A stretch of DNA of 32,407 nucleotides from Salegentibacter agarivorans (GTDB taxonomy: Bacteria > Bacteroidota > Bacteroidia > Flavobacteriales > Flavobacteriaceae). How positions within the stretch are numbered: position 1 is the first letter of the stretch; every line of letters starts with the position of its first letter. Both the position numbers and the translations under genes were made by a program. Below the pieces are notes generated by a model. The model did not search any database and was not told the origin of the DNA. It worked only from the letters and a program-made list of their open reading frames with translations. Shown piece after piece: positions 1 through 7,557 of the stretch. The stretch is taken from NCBI RefSeq assembly GCF_900113135.1, contig NZ_FOOH01000036.1:1-32407 (forward strand), given 5' to 3'.

Positions 1-334
1 ATTTTCCATAACAAATCCTTGTCTCTCGACTTGTTTCTGCTTAGCCTGGAAAGGCGAATAATCAGGCTTCCCCCGTTAAGCAAACATTCCTGTTAGTGAA
101 GCCATCCGTTTTAACATATATTGCTATTCGGATTTTGGGCATCGGCACTTTTTGCAACCTTACCCCCAATATATGCCAGAATCGGTTCGATTTCTCTATG
201 TTCCACTAACTTGCTAGGTCTTCCTTCACACCCCACCGTTGCCAGTGACGCACTTGACTTTACATTGCTCTTCCCTCCGATCAGGTGAGCGGGCTTTCTT
301 TCAAGCCTCGGAATTGTTTGCATGCAGGGCAAAC
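1..334 (-). mobile_element. 5' part of a putative group II intron (ribozyme RNA region, runs off left edge)
   Basis: Read on the minus strand this segment is structured and more GC-rich than its surroundings, and contains stretches resembling domain I of bacterial group II introns (a GGTGTGAAGGAAG stretch, then GTGGAACATAGAGAAATCGAACC split by a few bases, then GGGGGAAGCC). It starts directly behind the T-tract of the terminator at 335-364; the first bases GTTTG (334-330) match the group II 5' consensus GUGYG at four of five positions. Near the edge an AAGGA (minus 20-16) precedes an ATG at 9-7 (reads Met-Glu-Asn before the window ends), a plausible start for the reverse transcriptase/maturase. 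Insertion just after a terminator hairpin is the known preference of class IIC introns. A 73-codon open frame inside (332-111) is most likely RNA, not protein. Assignment is from recall of family patterns; the catalytic domain V is outside the window. Confidence 0.5.
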
Positions 335-364
335 AAAAAGGCTGCCAAATTTGGCAGCCTTTTT
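335..364. terminator. Bidirectional rho-independent terminator
   Basis: A perfect inverted repeat: GGCTGCC, loop AAATTT, GGCAGCC, flanked by A5 on the left and T5-6 on the right, so it has a T-tract on either strand. On the minus strand it ends the epimerase transcript (389-1291). The group II intron-like segment begins straight after its minus-strand T-tract. Confidence 0.85.
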
Positions 365-388
365 TAATGCTTAAAAACTTCAGTAACC

Positions 389-1291
389 CTAAATTAAATC
401 TTCCAGGGCTTTAGAGAGGTTTACATATTTAAAATTATAACCTTCCTGTTCTATTTTATCACTACTCACCAATTGACTGGACAAAACCAGGCGGGACATT
501 TCTCCCAGCACTAATTTAAGTGCTACTTTAGGAACATTAGGCAACCAAACTGGTTTCCCCATTTGAGAAGCCACTTCGTTAACCAGTTCTTTATTAGTAA
601 CAGGATTTGGTGCTACAGCATTATAAACGCCGGTAAGCTCTTTTTCTAAAGCGAACATAAATATCCCACTAATATCGTCTATATGAATCCAGGATTGCCA
701 CTGTTTCCCATTTCCCAAGGGAGAACCTACATTAAAGTTTACCGGTTCTTTTAATTTTTGGAGCATTCCGCCGTTTTTAGCAAGAACAAGTCCTATTCTA
801 ATTTTAGCTACTTCAATGCCCAGGTCTTTAAAATTATCTACAGCTTCTTCCCATTTTACCACCACTTCTCCTACAAAAGAATCATCTACACCCTGGTCTT
901 CTTCAGTATATAATTTCTCCAGGGAACTTGGGTAGATACCTATGGCACTGGCTGAAAGCAGGTTTTTTACCTCGTGCCCATTTTCCTGTAAACAAGTGTA
1001 AAGTAAATTTGCCGTTTCGGTACGGCTCTTTAAAATTTTCTTCTTTTGTTCTGGCGTCCATCGTTCTGCAATACTGGCACCAACAAGATTTATTATAGTA
1101 TCTACGCCTTCTATGGCCTTACTGTCTATTTCATTCTCGTTAGGATTCCAATAAAAACCTTTATAGTCTGTTTTGTTTTCCAGCTTGTCTTTACTGGTAG
1201 AGAGGTAATGAACTTTTATTCCTTTTTCCCGACACAACCGACTAATTTTAGATCCAATTAAACCGGTAGCTCCTGTGATTAATACTCGCAT
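389..1291 (-). CDS. TIGR01777 family NAD(P)-binding epimerase (YfcH/SDR39U1-like)
   Basis: A 300-residue Rossmann-fold protein of the atypical short-chain dehydrogenase type. The N-terminus carries the dinucleotide-binding glycine motif GATGLIG (residues 7-13), a central SASAIGIYP stretch in the position of the substrate region of extended SDRs, and a C-terminal part (about 245-300, with LPNVPK, LGEMSRLVLSSQ and a final GYNF..LSKALEDL) typical of the DUF1731 domain that ends this family. Length matches the family (about 300). The substrate of these proteins is not established, so the name describes the fold only. It is last in a minus-strand group with mnmD (70 bases upstream) and the DUF4920 gene, and is followed 25 bases later by the terminator at 335-364. 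Confidence 0.88.
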   Translation of the reverse strand: MRVLITGATGLIGSKISRLCREKGIKVHYLSTSKDKLENKTDYKGFYWNPNENEIDSKAIEGVDTIINLVGASIAERWTPEQKKKILKSRTETANLLYTCLQENGHEVKNLLSASAIGIYPSSLEKLYTEEDQGVDDSFVGEVVVKWEEAVDNFKDLGIEVAKIRIGLVLAKNGGMLQKLKEPVNFNVGSPLGNGKQWQSWIHIDDISGIFMFALEKELTGVYNAVAPNPVTNKELVNEVASQMGKPVWLPNVPKVALKLVLGEMSRLVLSSQLVSSDKIEQEGYNFKYVNLSKALEDLI

Positions 1292-1361
1292 TTTTCTTTA
1301 CAAGATAGCAACAAGTATAAACCTCAACTAAAGTTTATCACCTATTTAACAGCAAAATAGC

Positions 1362-2036
1362 CTACTTTTTTAATGCTCTTAACATTTCTCGTTTACCTGG
1401 AGGCCCGGGAAGCCTTTCAACTATAAAACCTGCAGTTTGCATAGCCCTTCTTACACTTCCTTTTGCCGAATAAGTAACTAAAACCGAGTTATTTTTCATC
1501 GCAGCGAACATTCTGGAAAAAATATCTTCAGTCCATAGTTCGGGTTGAACCCTGGCACCAAAGGCATCAAAAAACACTAAATTATATTGATTAATATCTT
1601 CAATTTCTTCAAAGCGCTGCTGTTGTTTTTCAAGCTGAAAATTTTCTGAAATATCTACTTTTTTATTCCACGGAATTTCGTGCATACTTCGAAAAGTTTC
1701 TATTTGATTTTCTGCGGAAAGCATTTCGGCATAATTCAGTGCTTTTATTTCAGAAGTTGAAACGGGATAAGCTTCTACCCCAGTATAATCTATTTTTAAT
1801 TGAAGCTTTTGAGCTTCCAAAAAAGTAATAAACGCATTTAGCCCGGTACCAAAACCAATTTCCAAAATAGCGGGATTTTTTTTCTTATTTAGTTCAACCC
1901 AGTATTCCAGGCCCATTTTTATAAAAACGTGCCGGGCTTCCTGTATTGCACCGTGTTTAGAGTGGTATTGCTCATCCCATTCGCTTAAATGAATAGTAAC
2001 CGAGCCATCGCCGGTCTTTATAATTTTTCTTTCCAC
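1362..2036 (-). CDS. mnmD: Standalone MnmD: tRNA (mnm5s2U34)-methyltransferase
   Basis: A 224-residue SAM-dependent methyltransferase. It shows the SAM-binding motif ILEIGFGTGLN (57-67), the family hallmarks DAFG (157-160) and QPELWTEDIF (164-173), and the C-terminal GPPGKREMLRA (211-221). In enterobacteria this domain is fused to the FAD oxidase MnmC1; here it stands alone, as is usual in Bacteroidota, and would add the final methyl group in wobble-uridine modification of tRNAs. The start is GTG at 2036: an ATG two bases upstream is in another frame and meets a stop after six codons, whereas GTG has AGGA seven bases before it. It lies one base after the stop of the DUF4920 gene, so translation is probably coupled. 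Confidence 0.88.
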   Translation of the reverse strand: MERKIIKTGDGSVTIHLSEWDEQYHSKHGAIQEARHVFIKMGLEYWVELNKKKNPAILEIGFGTGLNAFITFLEAQKLQLKIDYTGVEAYPVSTSEIKALNYAEMLSAENQIETFRSMHEIPWNKKVDISENFQLEKQQQRFEEIEDINQYNLVFFDAFGARVQPELWTEDIFSRMFAAMKNNSVLVTYSAKGSVRRAMQTAGFIVERLPGPPGKREMLRALKK

Positions 2037-2037
2037 A

Positions 2038-2544
2038 TTATTCCTTTAAAAGTACGCCGTTCGCAATAAACGCCCTGGAAACCTCAGGGGAAGTAATTGC
2101 TGCTATTTCTGCTTCAGATTTCCCTTCATCTTCGGCATAATGTTTTTGATCTTCAATAGACATTTGGTTTATAAAAGCTTTTCCTTCTACAATCACATCG
2201 GTATTTTCGCTGTCTTTCGGTACAAAAAATCCATAATCTTTAAAAGTCACTCTTACATCTTCCCCTTCAGGAAGTTCTAAAATCATCCAGCAACCTTTCT
2301 TTTTACAAACATTATTGATTTTTGATTTAAATTTTAAATCTAAAGTATCACCGGGTTTCAGGGAATTGAATTTATTAAGAGCTTCGCTGGAAGAAATAGC
2401 ACTTTTTGAACTTATTTCGGCTCCAAAAGAATTATAAGAAGTGGTATTGTTTTCAGCTACAATTTCTGTCTCTTTATTAGATTTTTCATTTTTACAGCCT
2501 ATAAATATTAAGGATAAAGCCAATATAGCAGCGAATTTTTTCAT
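2038..2544 (-). CDS. DUF4920 domain lipoprotein
   Basis: A 168-residue predicted lipoprotein. The start is placed at the ATG at 2544 because the protein then opens with a clear lipoprotein signal (MKKFAAILALSLIFIGC, lipobox Cys17) and has AGGA just upstream; a longer frame back to 2589 would put a charged tail before the signal. The body (about 55-160) fits the DUF4920 pattern: LKPGDTLDLKFKSKINNVCKK, then GCWMILELPEGEDVRVTFKDYGFFVPKD split over two motifs. The paired cysteines in NVCKKKGCWM suggest a metal or redox role, but none is established for this family. It heads the group DUF4920-mnmD-epimerase and is divergent from ilvE. Confidence 0.82.
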   Translation of the reverse strand: MKKFAAILALSLIFIGCKNEKSNKETEIVAENNTTSYNSFGAEISSKSAISSSEALNKFNSLKPGDTLDLKFKSKINNVCKKKGCWMILELPEGEDVRVTFKDYGFFVPKDSENTDVIVEGKAFINQMSIEDQKHYAEDEGKSEAEIAAITSPEVSRAFIANGVLLKE

Positions 2545-2599
2545 TTTCCTATTTTTAGTTAAAACCTTGCAGGTAAACAAATTTACCAAAACTTTAGAT

Positions 2600-2629
2600 T
2601 TTGATTCTGTTTTAATTTAGGTAAATTTG
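2600..2629 (+). promoter_or_regulatory. Bacteroidota-type promoter of ilvE
   Basis: TTTG at 2600-2603 and TAAATTTG at 2622-2629 are separated by 18 bases, close to the Bacteroidota consensus of TTTG (-33) and TAnnTTTG (-7). Transcription would start near 2635, which makes the in-frame TTG at 2627 an unlikely translation start and leaves a very short leader before the ATGs at 2642 and 2648. Confidence 0.55.
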
Positions 2630-2647
2630 TTAACTAAATTAATGATA

Positions 2648-3715
2648 ATGAAATACGATACTAACCAGCTTGAAATTAATAAAGTCCAAAAATCTAAGAT
2701 TGAAGAGGTAAATTTTGAAAACCTGGTTTTTGGCGAAATTTTCACCGATCATATGTTTGTATGTGATTATGAAAATGGCCAGTGGCAAACCCCTAAAATT
2801 ACACCTTATGGGCCAATTCAACTAGATCCATCGGCTAAAGTATTTCATTATGGGCAAGCAGTTTTTGAAGGAATGAAAGCCTACAAAGATGATGAAGACC
2901 AAATTTGGCTTTTTAGACCTGAAGAAAATTATAAAAGAATAAATAAATCCAGCGCCAGATTGGCCATTCCTGAATTTCCAAAAGATTATTTCTTCCAAGG
3001 ATTGGAAGAATTATTGAAATTGGATAAGGATTGGATAAAGAAAGGTTTTGGGAACTCGCTGTACATTCGTCCGTTTGTAATTGCTACCGAGGAATGCGTT
3101 TCTGCCAATCCTGCAACGAAATATAAATTTATGATTATTTGTTCTCCCGCCCAGGCTTATTATAGCGGCGAAGTAAGAGTTCAGTTTTCAGAAAAATACA
3201 GCCGTGCTGCCGATGGTGGTGTTGGAGCTGCCAAAGCTGCCGGGAATTATGCCGCGCAGTTTTACCCTACCAATCTTGCTAAAGAAGCCGGGTTTCAGCA
3301 AATAATTTGGACCGATGCTAATACGCATGATTACCTTGAGGAAGCTGGAACAATGAATATTTTCTTTAGAATTGGAGATAAACTTATTACTGCTCCTACC
3401 AGCGATAGAATTTTAGATGGAGTTACAAGAAAATGCGTGATAGATCTCGCAAAAGATATGAATATTGAGGTTGAAATTAGAAGAGTTCCAGTTTCAGAAA
3501 TCGTTGAAGCCGCAAGGAAAGGTGAGCTAAAAGAGATCTTTGGTTCAGGGACCGCGACAGTTATTAACCCGATTGCCGGTTTTGGATATAAAGACGAAAA
3601 ATTTGAACTACCAAAAATGAAAGATTCCTACGGAAAATCTTTTAAAGACCGCCTAATGAAAATTCAATACAACCAGGCTGAAGACAAGCACGGTTGGAGA
3701 TACCAGGTGAAGTAA
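2648..3715 (+). CDS. ilvE: Branched-chain amino acid aminotransferase
   Basis: A PLP-dependent fold-type IV aminotransferase of 355 residues that interconverts leucine, isoleucine and valine with their 2-oxo acids. Visible hallmarks are FHYGQAVFEGMKAY (about 66-79), YIRPFVIAT (139-147), the PLP lysine in GAAKAAGNYAAQF (Lys196), LEEAGTMNIFF with the cofactor-contacting Glu (about 230-240), and GSGTATVINP near the C-terminus. Length fits the long (about 355) class of this family. The start is uncertain between ATG 2642 and ATG 2648; I chose 2648 because it aligns best with the usual N-terminus preceding the SKI motif. An in-frame TTG at 2627 overlaps the likely -7 box. It is monocistronic, closed by the hairpin at 3732-3772. 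Confidence 0.93.
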   Translation: MKYDTNQLEINKVQKSKIEEVNFENLVFGEIFTDHMFVCDYENGQWQTPKITPYGPIQLDPSAKVFHYGQAVFEGMKAYKDDEDQIWLFRPEENYKRINKSSARLAIPEFPKDYFFQGLEELLKLDKDWIKKGFGNSLYIRPFVIATEECVSANPATKYKFMIICSPAQAYYSGEVRVQFSEKYSRAADGGVGAAKAAGNYAAQFYPTNLAKEAGFQQIIWTDANTHDYLEEAGTMNIFFRIGDKLITAPTSDRILDGVTRKCVIDLAKDMNIEVEIRRVPVSEIVEAARKGELKEIFGSGTATVINPIAGFGYKDEKFELPKMKDSYGKSFKDRLMKIQYNQAEDKHGWRYQVK

Positions 3716-3731
3716 TTTTTCCTGATTATAT

Positions 3732-3772
3732 AAATTAAACCTCACAGATTTAAAAACTGTGAGGTTTAATTT
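3732..3772. terminator. Terminator hairpin after ilvE
   Basis: A 16-bp perfect stem: AAATTAAACCTCACAG at 3732-3747 and its complement at 3757-3772, with a 9-base A/T loop. The A/T-rich stem ends give U-rich tails on both strands, so it can also stop the convergent minus-strand transcript from 4853. Confidence 0.75.
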
Positions 3773-3824
3773 GCTTTAACCTGAAGTTGTTTCAGATTCT
3801 AATTTTGAACTATTCCTGATTAAA

Positions 3825-4853
3825 TTATTCCGATGGGAAACGTACCGGCAGCGTAAATTTTCTATCTAATTCAGGTTTTCCTGAAGCATTTGATTTTTCA
3901 AAAATTAAATAGCCTTTTTTATCTTCAGGAAAATTGCCAAAAGACAGTTCGGTAGAGAACGGCACAAAATCGTTGGTCATCCATTCACCTTTCGCTTTTA
4001 TAGAAGTTTCTGCCAGGGTAATATAATTTTTATCAACTAATCTAACAGGCGCTTCGGCTTCAAAAAACCAGGTTCCGCGTGCTTCACCAGAAATTTGTAT
4101 GGGAGAATTAATAAGCGTATTTACCGCAGGTTTTTCAACTTTTATAAGATCTGAAAGTTCTTTACGCTCTTCAGCATTCTTCCTAAAAAAATAAAGAGAG
4201 CTCATTATTTTATCCAGTTGCATCTTACTTTTTTCATTAATTTCTCCTGAAAACCTCACTTCATCTTCACCCATTGGATCGCATTCTTGCATAGGCTTTG
4301 ATTCTCCCCCGGTTGAAATGCAGGTAGTATTAAAATTTTCAATTTGATAATGCACAAAAATACCTCCGTATTCATCCCACTTTTCCGGAGACTGGTAAAA
4401 CTTTAAATAATAAGCCCAGGCCTCACCGTTTTCTAAAAGGTAAACCCGCGAATCGTTTTTATTAAAGTTAAAAGAAAAATCCAGGACCGATTCCCAATTA
4501 TTAAAAGATTTTTGTTTACCTGAAGGCCCATCTACGCCAAAACCTTTAGGTAATAATGCGATATACGCTATTTCGGGTTCTTCGTGAATAGCGAGCGGTT
4601 TACTAATATCAACTTTTTTTGAATAAACATTTACTACAGGGCTGTTTGCCGGTAATTCGTCTTCTAAAACTTCAAAATTTGAAGGATATTCCAGGGCAAA
4701 ATTCCAGGTACTATCAACATATTTTTGAACTTCATTATTGATTTTTTTAGTATTCTGTTCTTCTTGGACTTTAGAAGTTTCAGCACTCCCGGGATTATTT
4801 TTACAACCAAAAGCTACAAGTACCAGCAACATAGAGAGTAACGAAATTTTCAT
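3825..4853 (-). CDS. Lipoprotein with C-terminal Gmad2-type Ig-like domain
   Basis: A 342-residue predicted lipoprotein. The signal MKISLLSMLLVLVAFGC puts the lipidated Cys at 17, followed by a Ser/Glu/Lys-rich linker. The middle (about 45-230) begins with a YVDSTWNFALEYPSNFEV motif like the PsbP/MOG1-like or other substrate-free domains seen in surface lipoproteins, and I cannot name it firmly. The C-terminal 100 residues (VEKPAVNTLINSPIQISGEARG, then WFFEAEAPVRLVD, KGEWMT, PFSTELSF) match the Gmad2 immunoglobulin-like domain known from spore-germination proteins and from many cell-surface lipoproteins. It follows the MazG-like gene by 43 bases on the same strand. Confidence 0.7.
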   Translation of the reverse strand: MKISLLSMLLVLVAFGCKNNPGSAETSKVQEEQNTKKINNEVQKYVDSTWNFALEYPSNFEVLEDELPANSPVVNVYSKKVDISKPLAIHEEPEIAYIALLPKGFGVDGPSGKQKSFNNWESVLDFSFNFNKNDSRVYLLENGEAWAYYLKFYQSPEKWDEYGGIFVHYQIENFNTTCISTGGESKPMQECDPMGEDEVRFSGEINEKSKMQLDKIMSSLYFFRKNAEERKELSDLIKVEKPAVNTLINSPIQISGEARGTWFFEAEAPVRLVDKNYITLAETSIKAKGEWMTNDFVPFSTELSFGNFPEDKKGYLIFEKSNASGKPELDRKFTLPVRFPSE

Positions 4854-4896
4854 ACTATTTTATTTTTAAATTAGTCAACAGTTTTAATTTATAAAT

Positions 4897-5283
4897 TCAA
4901 CCTTTTAGCACTTTCACTATATTGGGTTTACAATAGTTAGAACCTTTAATAACTTTGCCTTTTTCATTATAAAGTGGATTTCCATCTTCACCAAGTTTAC
5001 TCATATTACTACGCTGAATTTCATTAAAAATGGCTTCAATTTTATGTTCCAGGCCGTGCTCAATAATGGTTCCGCATAAAACGTACAGCATATCACCAAG
5101 AGCATCGGCAACTTCGGTTAAATCACCCTTACTTGCAGCTTCAAGATATTCTTCGTTCTCTTCCTTCATTAATTCATAGCGCAAACGATTCTTTGTGGCT
5201 CCCAATGATGCCTGCGGATTTTCTGCAATTCCCAGCCTAAAAGTTTTATGAAATTCCTTTACCGCAGCAAGTGTCTTTTTCAT
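4897..5283 (-). CDS. MazG-like / PRA-PH-type nucleotide pyrophosphohydrolase
   Basis: A 128-residue all-alpha NTP pyrophosphohydrolase-like protein. The metal-binding acidic pattern is present: E41, E42 and E45 in ELMKEENEEYLEA, then E57, D60 and D64 in EVADALGDMLYV, the EExxE...ExxD arrangement of the MazG/HisE/dUTPase-like superfamily. Downstream SNMSKLGEDGNPLYNEKGKV is the segment typical of the phage and bacterial phosphoribosyl-ATP pyrophosphohydrolase-like branch. The natural substrate is not known for this branch; removal of non-canonical nucleotides is likely. It is the first gene of a two-gene minus-strand unit with the Gmad2 lipoprotein and is divergent from the small membrane gene at 5351. 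Confidence 0.75.
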   Translation of the reverse strand: MKKTLAAVKEFHKTFRLGIAENPQASLGATKNRLRYELMKEENEEYLEAASKGDLTEVADALGDMLYVLCGTIIEHGLEHKIEAIFNEIQRSNMSKLGEDGNPLYNEKGKVIKGSNYCKPNIVKVLKG

Positions 5284-5326
5284 CTGTTTATAATTTAAAA
5301 TCGATTAGAGGTTAAGCCTAAAACCT

Positions 5327-5334
5327 TAACTTTG
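5327..5334 (+). promoter_or_regulatory. -7 box upstream of the small membrane gene
   Basis: TAACTTTG fits the Bacteroidota -7 consensus TAnnTTTG and lies 17 bases before the ATG at 5351. A convincing TTTG -33 element is not visible. Confidence 0.45.
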
Positions 5335-5350
5335 CATAAAATTAAATAAA

Positions 5351-5539
5351 ATGTTTAGCACCGGCCAACTCATTTTCGCGGGTTTATTTGTGTTTGTTTT
5401 TATAATAATAATTGCATTTAGTTATAAAAAAGACACCGTATTACATAGAAAGCAATATAAAGGAAGTTTATGGGTGCTTGTAGCATTTCTTGCTTTTATA
5501 GGACTTCTATTTATTTTAAAGGGCTTCTTAAATCCGTAG
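5351..5539 (+). CDS. Small two-helix membrane protein, hypothetical
   Basis: A 62-residue protein of unknown function. It has two hydrophobic segments, about residues 7-24 (IFAGLFVFVFIIIIAFSY) and 41-58 (SLWVLVAFLAFIGLLFIL), joined by a basic loop KKDTVLHRKQYKG, so both termini are probably on the same side of the inner membrane. A -7 promoter box precedes it at the expected distance, which supports that it is a real gene. I recognise the general style from other flavobacterial genomes but no function. Confidence 0.65.
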   Translation: MFSTGQLIFAGLFVFVFIIIIAFSYKKDTVLHRKQYKGSLWVLVAFLAFIGLLFILKGFLNP

Positions 5540-5581
5540 TTTACTTCTTATAAAGTGAATTACTAATTATGTTAAATTAAG

Positions 5582-5589
5582 TATCTTCG
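5582..5589 (+). promoter_or_regulatory. Probable -7 box for the SRPBCC/crcB unit
   Basis: TATCTTCG deviates in one base from TAnnTTTG and lies 17 bases before the ATG at 5607, the same spacing as for the neighbouring gene at 5351. Confidence 0.4.
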
Positions 5590-5606
5590 CTTATAAACCC
5601 ACCAAT

Positions 5607-6638
5607 ATGAAAATTTTAAAATATCTATTCTTCCTACTGCTTATTGTAATAATTGCAGGTTCTATTTATATCGCTACAAAAGATGGTGATTACCAGGTTG
5701 AAGAAACCAGGGTAATTACAGCACCGGTAGAAATGGTTTTCCAGGAAGTAAATGAATTTCAAAATTGGGAGAACTGGGAACCCTGGTCGGCTGAAGCAGA
5801 TGATATGATTATTGAATACGGCGCAAAAACCAGCGGCGATAGCGCTTCTTATTCCTGGAAAAGTGAAAATGCGGGCGATGGGGAAATTAAGACTATTTCA
5901 GCAAAACCTTATTCAGAAATTGAGCAGGAAATAATTTTTAAAACTCCATTTGGCGAATCTATCAGTGATGTTTACTGGGAATTCAACGAGATAGAAAACG
6001 GCACTCAAGTTACCTGGGGAATGAAAGGCAAACAAAGTTTTATGGAGAAACTGGCCTTTACTTTCCAGGATAAATCTATTACTGAAATGATGCGGCCAAA
6101 ATTCCAGACCGGGCTAAATAATATGGAAAGTGTAGTGCTAAATAAGATGGATAAATACACTATTAATGTAGACGGAGTTATTCAGCACGGGGGCGGTTAC
6201 TATATGTACACCACCACTGCCAGCAAAATTAGCCAGGTAGATGAAAAAATGGCGTCTATGTTTTCTGAAGTTTCTACTTATATGGATGAAAACGGAATAG
6301 AAAAAAGCGGCAATCCGTTTGTTCTTTATAACGAATGGAATGAAAATTCTGGAAACGTAATTTTTTCCGCAGGAATTTTCACTCCCAGCGAAGTAATTAC
6401 TCCGGCTGCAAGCGAAATTTTAACCGGATTTTTACCAAACCAGAAAGTTTTAAAAACTACCCTAAAAGGAGATTATAAGAATTTAAAGGAAGCCTGGGAT
6501 AATGCATATAATTATATTGAAGCAAACGATCTTGAAATGGCAGAAGACACAAAGAATTTTGAAGTGCATTTAACATCGCCAGAGAACGTGGCAAATCCTG
6601 CTAAATGGATTACACACTTATATATTCCGGTTAAATAA
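5607..6638 (+). CDS. Membrane-anchored SRPBCC (polyketide cyclase-like) plus GyrI-like protein
   Basis: A 343-residue protein with one N-terminal membrane helix (about 5-24, LKYLFFLLLIVIIAGSIYIA). Residues about 30-175 look like the SRPBCC/START ligand-binding fold: VEETRVITAPVEMVFQEVNEFQNW, split with WENWEPW, the sequence feature at the start of polyketide cyclase-type domains. Residues about 185-343 look like a GyrI-like/AraC effector-binding domain (GGYYMYTTTASKISQVDE, then ending in HLYIPVK). This two-domain arrangement is common in Bacteroidota; a bound ligand is expected but unknown. Only six bases separate it from crcB, so the two are likely cotranscribed. Confidence 0.72.
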   Translation: MKILKYLFFLLLIVIIAGSIYIATKDGDYQVEETRVITAPVEMVFQEVNEFQNWENWEPWSAEADDMIIEYGAKTSGDSASYSWKSENAGDGEIKTISAKPYSEIEQEIIFKTPFGESISDVYWEFNEIENGTQVTWGMKGKQSFMEKLAFTFQDKSITEMMRPKFQTGLNNMESVVLNKMDKYTINVDGVIQHGGGYYMYTTTASKISQVDEKMASMFSEVSTYMDENGIEKSGNPFVLYNEWNENSGNVIFSAGIFTPSEVITPAASEILTGFLPNQKVLKTTLKGDYKNLKEAWDNAYNYIEANDLEMAEDTKNFEVHLTSPENVANPAKWITHLYIPVK

Positions 6639-6644
6639 ACAAGT

Positions 6645-7019
6645 ATGCTTAAACAACTATTACTGATTTTCTTAGGTGGCGGACTTGGCAGTGCGTTGCG
6701 CTACCTCATCAGTAAAAGTTTGAATTTTGAAACTGCATTTATTCCTTTTGGCACTTTTACGGTAAATATCCTGGGAAGTTTACTTTTGGGATTAATCCTG
6801 GGAATCGCTGCTAAATCTGATTTTTTCTCGTCTAATATTGTTTTATTTCTTGCCTTGGGTTTTTGTGGCGGCTTTACTACCTTTTCAAGTTTCGCTTTTG
6901 AAAATCAGGCACTTTTACGTTCCGGAGATTATCTAAATTTCTTCTTTTACACCTTCGGAAGCATAATTCTGGGAATTTTGGCTGTCTTTTTAGGTCTTTT
7001 CCTCTCAAAATTGACCTAG
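6645..7019 (+). CDS. crcB: Fluoride ion channel CrcB/Fluc
   Basis: A 124-residue four-helix membrane protein that exports fluoride as a dual-topology dimer. The family pattern is complete: GGGLGSALRYLIS (11-23), GTFTVNILGSLLLGL (36-50, with the pore Asn41), and GFCGGFTTFSSFAFE (72-86), which includes the phenylalanines and the TT/S residues lining the fluoride path. Length is standard for the family. I looked for a fluoride riboswitch, but the gene follows the SRPBCC gene after only six bases, so it has no leader of its own. A terminator follows at 7071. Confidence 0.95.
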   Translation: MLKQLLLIFLGGGLGSALRYLISKSLNFETAFIPFGTFTVNILGSLLLGLILGIAAKSDFFSSNIVLFLALGFCGGFTTFSSFAFENQALLRSGDYLNFFFYTFGSIILGILAVFLGLFLSKLT

Positions 7020-7070
7020 GCCCTGGTCAAAAAATTAGAAACAAATCAAAACACATATGTAATTTAAATT

Positions 7071-7098
7071 AACCCCTAATTTTTTAGGGGTTGTTTTT
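7071..7098 (+). terminator. Rho-independent terminator after crcB
   Basis: AACCCCTAA (7071-7079), a four-T loop, TTAGGGGTT (7084-7092), then G and a T5 tract. It lies about 50 bases after the crcB stop and 90 bases upstream of glnK. Confidence 0.8.
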
Positions 7099-7122
7099 AT
7101 TTATTTCACATTAATTTAGCAT

Positions 7123-7147
7123 ACACCCCTATTTTTTAATAGGTGTT
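7123..7147. promoter_or_regulatory. Second CCCCTA hairpin upstream of glnK
   Basis: ACACCCCTATT, a short T loop, and AATAGGTGT form an inverted repeat with a two-base bulge. It resembles the terminator 50 bases upstream (both contain ACCCCTA followed by a T-run) but has no T-tract after it. It ends 13 bases before the possible glnK -7 box TACATTTA (7160-7167), so it sits where a regulator or RNA polymerase would bind. Function is inference. Confidence 0.35.
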
Positions 7148-7188
7148 ATGATATTTTTATACATTTACATCATCAAAATCAAGTTTTT

Positions 7189-7527
7189 ATGAAAAAAATA
7201 GAAGCCATTATTAGAAAATCTACGTTTGATGAAGTTAAGAAAGCACTTCATGAAACCGAAGTCAATTTTTTTAGCTATTGGGATGTTACCGGGGTAGGTA
7301 ATGAAAAACAAGGTCACGTTTATCGGGGAGTATCTTACAGCACTAGCGATATTCAGAGACGAAAAATTTCACTGGTAGTATCAGATGAAAATGTTCATAG
7401 TACTGTAGAAACAATTCTAAAAGCTGCGCATACAGGCTCTGTAGGAGATGGGAAAATATTTGTGTCTCCCGTAGAAGAAGCCTATCGCATAAGAACAAAA
7501 GAGAAAGGCACCGATTCCCTTTCTTAA
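7189..7527 (+). CDS. glnK: PII nitrogen-regulatory protein (GlnK/GlnB type)
   Basis: A 112-residue PII signal protein that senses ATP/ADP and 2-oxoglutarate and, in the GlnK role, plugs the Amt channel. The fold-defining parts are present: N-terminal MKKIEAIIRK, the T-loop region (about 37-55) with YRGVSY placing a tyrosine at position 50 where GlnB has Tyr51, and the C-terminal signature TGSVGDGKIFVSPVEEAYRIRT (about 82-103; shown in parts in the family). The residue before the T-loop tyrosine is Ser instead of the usual Glu, and the following VDFLP-type segment is replaced by STSDIQ. It lies 30 bases upstream of the ammonium transporter, the classical glnK-amtB arrangement, and is presumably induced by nitrogen limitation. 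Confidence 0.92.
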   Translation: MKKIEAIIRKSTFDEVKKALHETEVNFFSYWDVTGVGNEKQGHVYRGVSYSTSDIQRRKISLVVSDENVHSTVETILKAAHTGSVGDGKIFVSPVEEAYRIRTKEKGTDSLS

Positions 7528-7557
7528 ACTAATCAACTCATTATAAAAATAACTTTT

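Noticed and set aside
111-332. 73-codon minus-strand frame
   Set aside because: Lies in the structured intron-like segment, has unusual composition and no known domain; best read as RNA.
6600-6645. Fluoride riboswitch before crcB
   Set aside because: Only six bases separate crcB from the previous gene, and no matching fold was seen ahead of the unit.
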